A DNA stretch of 34,937 nucleotides from the NCBI GenBank assembly GCA_905182985.1, contig CAJJDN010000079.1:430660-465596 (forward strand), written 5' to 3'. Within the stretch, counting starts at the first letter, position 1. Every line of letters starts with the position of its first letter. The notes under the pieces are model-generated. The model was given only the letters and a program-made list of their open reading frames with translations, did not search any database and was not told the DNA's origin. Below, one piece after another: positions 32,322-34,937 of the stretch. The translations under genes and the position numbers were made by a program. Source of the stretch: Paramecium sonneborni. Its lineage: Eukaryota > Ciliophora > Oligohymenophorea > Peniculida > Parameciidae.

Positions 32322-34749
32322 TTATTAATTATATAAAACACAATATAATTATATGAAATAATACAGTGCATTATATAAAAAAACATAAAATAAAGTCTAA
32401 TTAAACAATCCAATCAAGAATTATTTGAACTTTTAATCTGATTTAAATTATAAATTAATTTCTTATTATAAAAATAAGAGAATAAAGTCTCGTCTAATTG
32501 ATTTGATATTCATATGGATTGGTGGTTTGAATTCATACTTCTAATTTTCAGCTAATATTAACGTACCTAAAAACTTCTTGTAAGATTCAAAAGAAGAGAA
32601 AAATAAAATGTTTATTAGGGATAAGTATCAATATTGTTAACAATTGATCAGAAAATTTTCAAATTTTCAGATAAATATACTTGTATTAGATCAAGTTTTG
32701 GAATTTATTTCTGTTTAAAAAACTTCTGATTTGTAAACTTTTTAAGTATGATTTTGTGTTTTGGATGAAGTAATTAAACCTTTCTTTTTATTTATCTAAA
32801 TTTTTCTTAAGATAAGTCAGGTTTTAAATTTGTTACTAGCTTAAATTATACATTCTATTAAACATAAACAGCTTATTTAAAAGTAGAAAATAATATTCTA
32901 CTTATTTATGGTTTTCAAATTCTCAGTAATAACTTTAAAAACAATTCAAAACCTTTTTTATAATAAAAAAAAGAATCTTATTTTTTATTATATATTAAAA
33001 TAATATTGATTCTTAAATTTTGTCATCATTTTGAATTAAAATAAATTATGATTAGATTTAAAATATTACAAGTGTTTTTTAAAATAAAAATTTATTCACT
33101 GCGAAATTCTATGATGCCACAGAATCAAAATGATAGTATCCTTTTACTTTCATATTAATTCTTTTGGAAAACTTGAAATTAATTAAAACCCAAAAAAGTA
33201 GAGATTATCTTAAAAATTTTAAGGATTGAGAGAATTCTTACTAACTTAGACATATTTATTTTTGTATTCAATTAATTATTTTAATCTATAATAATATATT
33301 TAATTTTATGATTTCATTTTAAAAATTTATTATTTATTAATATTTATTTTTAATTTTATGATATAAATAATATTTCATTCATTTTATGCGCCCTCTTAAA
33401 AGTTGAAAATGGGCAACCTCAATCAATTGATTATCTCGAACGTACAATTTTTCTAAATTTATTTATCCATTAAATTAAAAAAAAATAATTCTTTTCTCTA
33501 TATACAATTGGGTAGCTCTTTTAAGCAAATTTTGAAAAGTGATATTGAAGAATCAATTTTAGTTAGAAATACTTTTTTTAAAATCAAACCTTATCATACA
33601 GATTTAAAGGCTTATTCTATTTGCTTACTCAATTAAAATTCCTTTAACCTCAAATATTATAGTTTTAATAAATTTTATATAATGAGAGTCAAGATAAAAT
33701 TTCCTTGTGTTCGACAAAAATATTTTTTCAAATTCAAATTACGAAATTCCTTTTCAAAAATTTGATAATAATATGAATGACAAGAAACATTATTAACAAA
33801 TGTTTTAATATCGAAAAAAATTGTAAAATTAATATAACTTCACTGTGATAAATAGAATTTTTTTAAAATTAGATGGATGTAGGTATGAGTAGAAATATAT
33901 GATTTAATAAAATATGGGTTTTTCTCCCTTAAGGTTTAATGTGATTCTTGAAAATTAAATAGATTTTTATTATAAAAGTTTGGTCAATTGTATTTCTTTT
34001 GTGATTATTGATGTTTTTAACTACTATGATTATAATTGTTCAATTCTAACTTAAAATACTCCTAGTAGTCTTTTAAATAACATTACAACAATTAGATCTA
34101 CAGAATTACAGAACTATTGGTATCAAATATCAAGATTATAGTCAATAAAAATCTGCTGATCTAAATATCAAAAGCTTATAACTCTTATCTAATAATATTT
34201 TCTCTCTATCTTTGATCCCTTTTAATTTAATAAACTTTCCTCAAAATACTTAAAAATCAATTTATTAAATTTTTATTTGAATAATCAATCGCAAGCAAAA
34301 AATTTATAAATATAACTGTTCCTTTAAAAATATCTTAATCAATCTTTAATATACTTTTATTTCATATTTTCTACTAGAATTTTAATAAAATTTTACACTG
34401 AAAATAAGTATAAATTTCAATTAATCTATTTAAATATTATTTGACTTTCGATTATTTTTATAGATTTAAAAAGTTAATATGCTCCAAATCAATTGAAATG
34501 CCAGCTATAAATGAGATATGATAAAAAAAAATTAAATTATTAGAAAAATGCACCTTCTTTAATAAAAAGCAATTTATAGGAATATGGAAGGTTTTTATAT
34601 ATCAGATTGAATTTTTAAGATTTTTACACCATCTGCCATCTGTTAATTTTGAATCAATTTTCATAACTTTATATTTCAATATTATATTTTTTTTTAAAAT
34701 TATTCTATTTTAGTTTCATAAAATAATTTAACAATATATACAATACTTT
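32322..34749. other. Gene-free AT-rich stretch
   Basis: No supported gene was found on either strand. A weak GCCC/GGGC hairpin lies near 33389-33416. Long A/T tracts are common. No telomere-type repeat (C4A2 or C3A3 units) was seen up to the window end. Confidence 0.5.
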
Positions 34750-34835
34750 AAAAAAAAATAAATGATTTTCAAACTTTGAGTCTTTCAACCATTGCCAGTG
34801 GCTCTTACACTATTATGGTCTCCTCTCATGCAAAA
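34750..34835 (-). ncRNA. Candidate hairpin RNA ending in T9
   Basis: This is another GC-richer island. On the minus strand nested pairs GAG/CTC, ACCAT/ATGGT and AGTG/CACT form one long hairpin between about 34780 and 34835. The transcript direction is suggested by a T9 tract downstream on the minus strand (A9 at 34750-34758 on the plus strand), which would end RNA polymerase III transcription. It does not look like a tRNA. The function is unknown and the evidence is structural only. Confidence 0.3.
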
Positions 34836-34937
34836 AGATAGTAGTGATTCAATATAATTGAGAAAAGGATATTTTATTTAAGAAAAATAGTTTATTATCA
34901 TTATCGTTTTCAAGTAGTAATATACCAAAAACAATCA

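Noticed and set aside
34700..34937. Telomere at the window end
   Set aside because: No C4A2/C3A3 or G-rich repeat is present; the window simply stops.

Overview
The window is macronuclear-type DNA of a ciliate, almost certainly a Paramecium. TAA and TAG must be read as glutamine and only TGA stops translation. Genes are packed tens of bases apart. Frames are restored only by removing 24-33 nt introns that start with GT and end with AG. The DNA is very AT-rich. Read with the standard code, every gene shatters into short false ORFs.

Positions 1-15940 are a dense, intact gene block: (1) the 3' part of a GTPase-like/small heat-shock fusion (+); (2) an RRM-like plus KH RNA-binding protein (-); (3) a small protein with two GRD-x-Y repeats (-); (4) a coiled-coil protein of about 1,900 residues (-); (5) a protein of about 2,040 residues with four adenylate-kinase-like P-loop domains, resembling AK9 (-); (6) a 309-residue protein starting MGGG (+), divergent from gene 5 across only 27 bp. 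No micronuclear internal eliminated sequence is needed to keep these frames open, so this is rearranged (macronuclear) sequence.

From about 15.95 kb to the end the character changes. About 19 kb hold no clearly intact complete gene. I see decayed protein-kinase pieces, fragments of unknown genes and three copies of one zinc-finger-like/WD40 gene. Two of these copies are 278-bp-deleted pseudogenes forming a 988-bp inverted repeat. The third is an open but 5'-truncated copy. This looks like a subtelomeric or otherwise gene-poor 'graveyard', but no telomere repeat is visible.

Three single-N gaps (16501, 18614, 30954) sit in this half. The 1,099 bp before the gap at 18614 are repeated after it, probably an unmerged contig overlap. 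The gap at 30954 joins two different WD40 copies in mid-gene. Two small islands with nested hairpins next to T runs (27277-27397 + and about 34750-34835 -) are candidate structured RNAs. All translations and comparisons were made by eye; family names rest on motifs, not on database searches.
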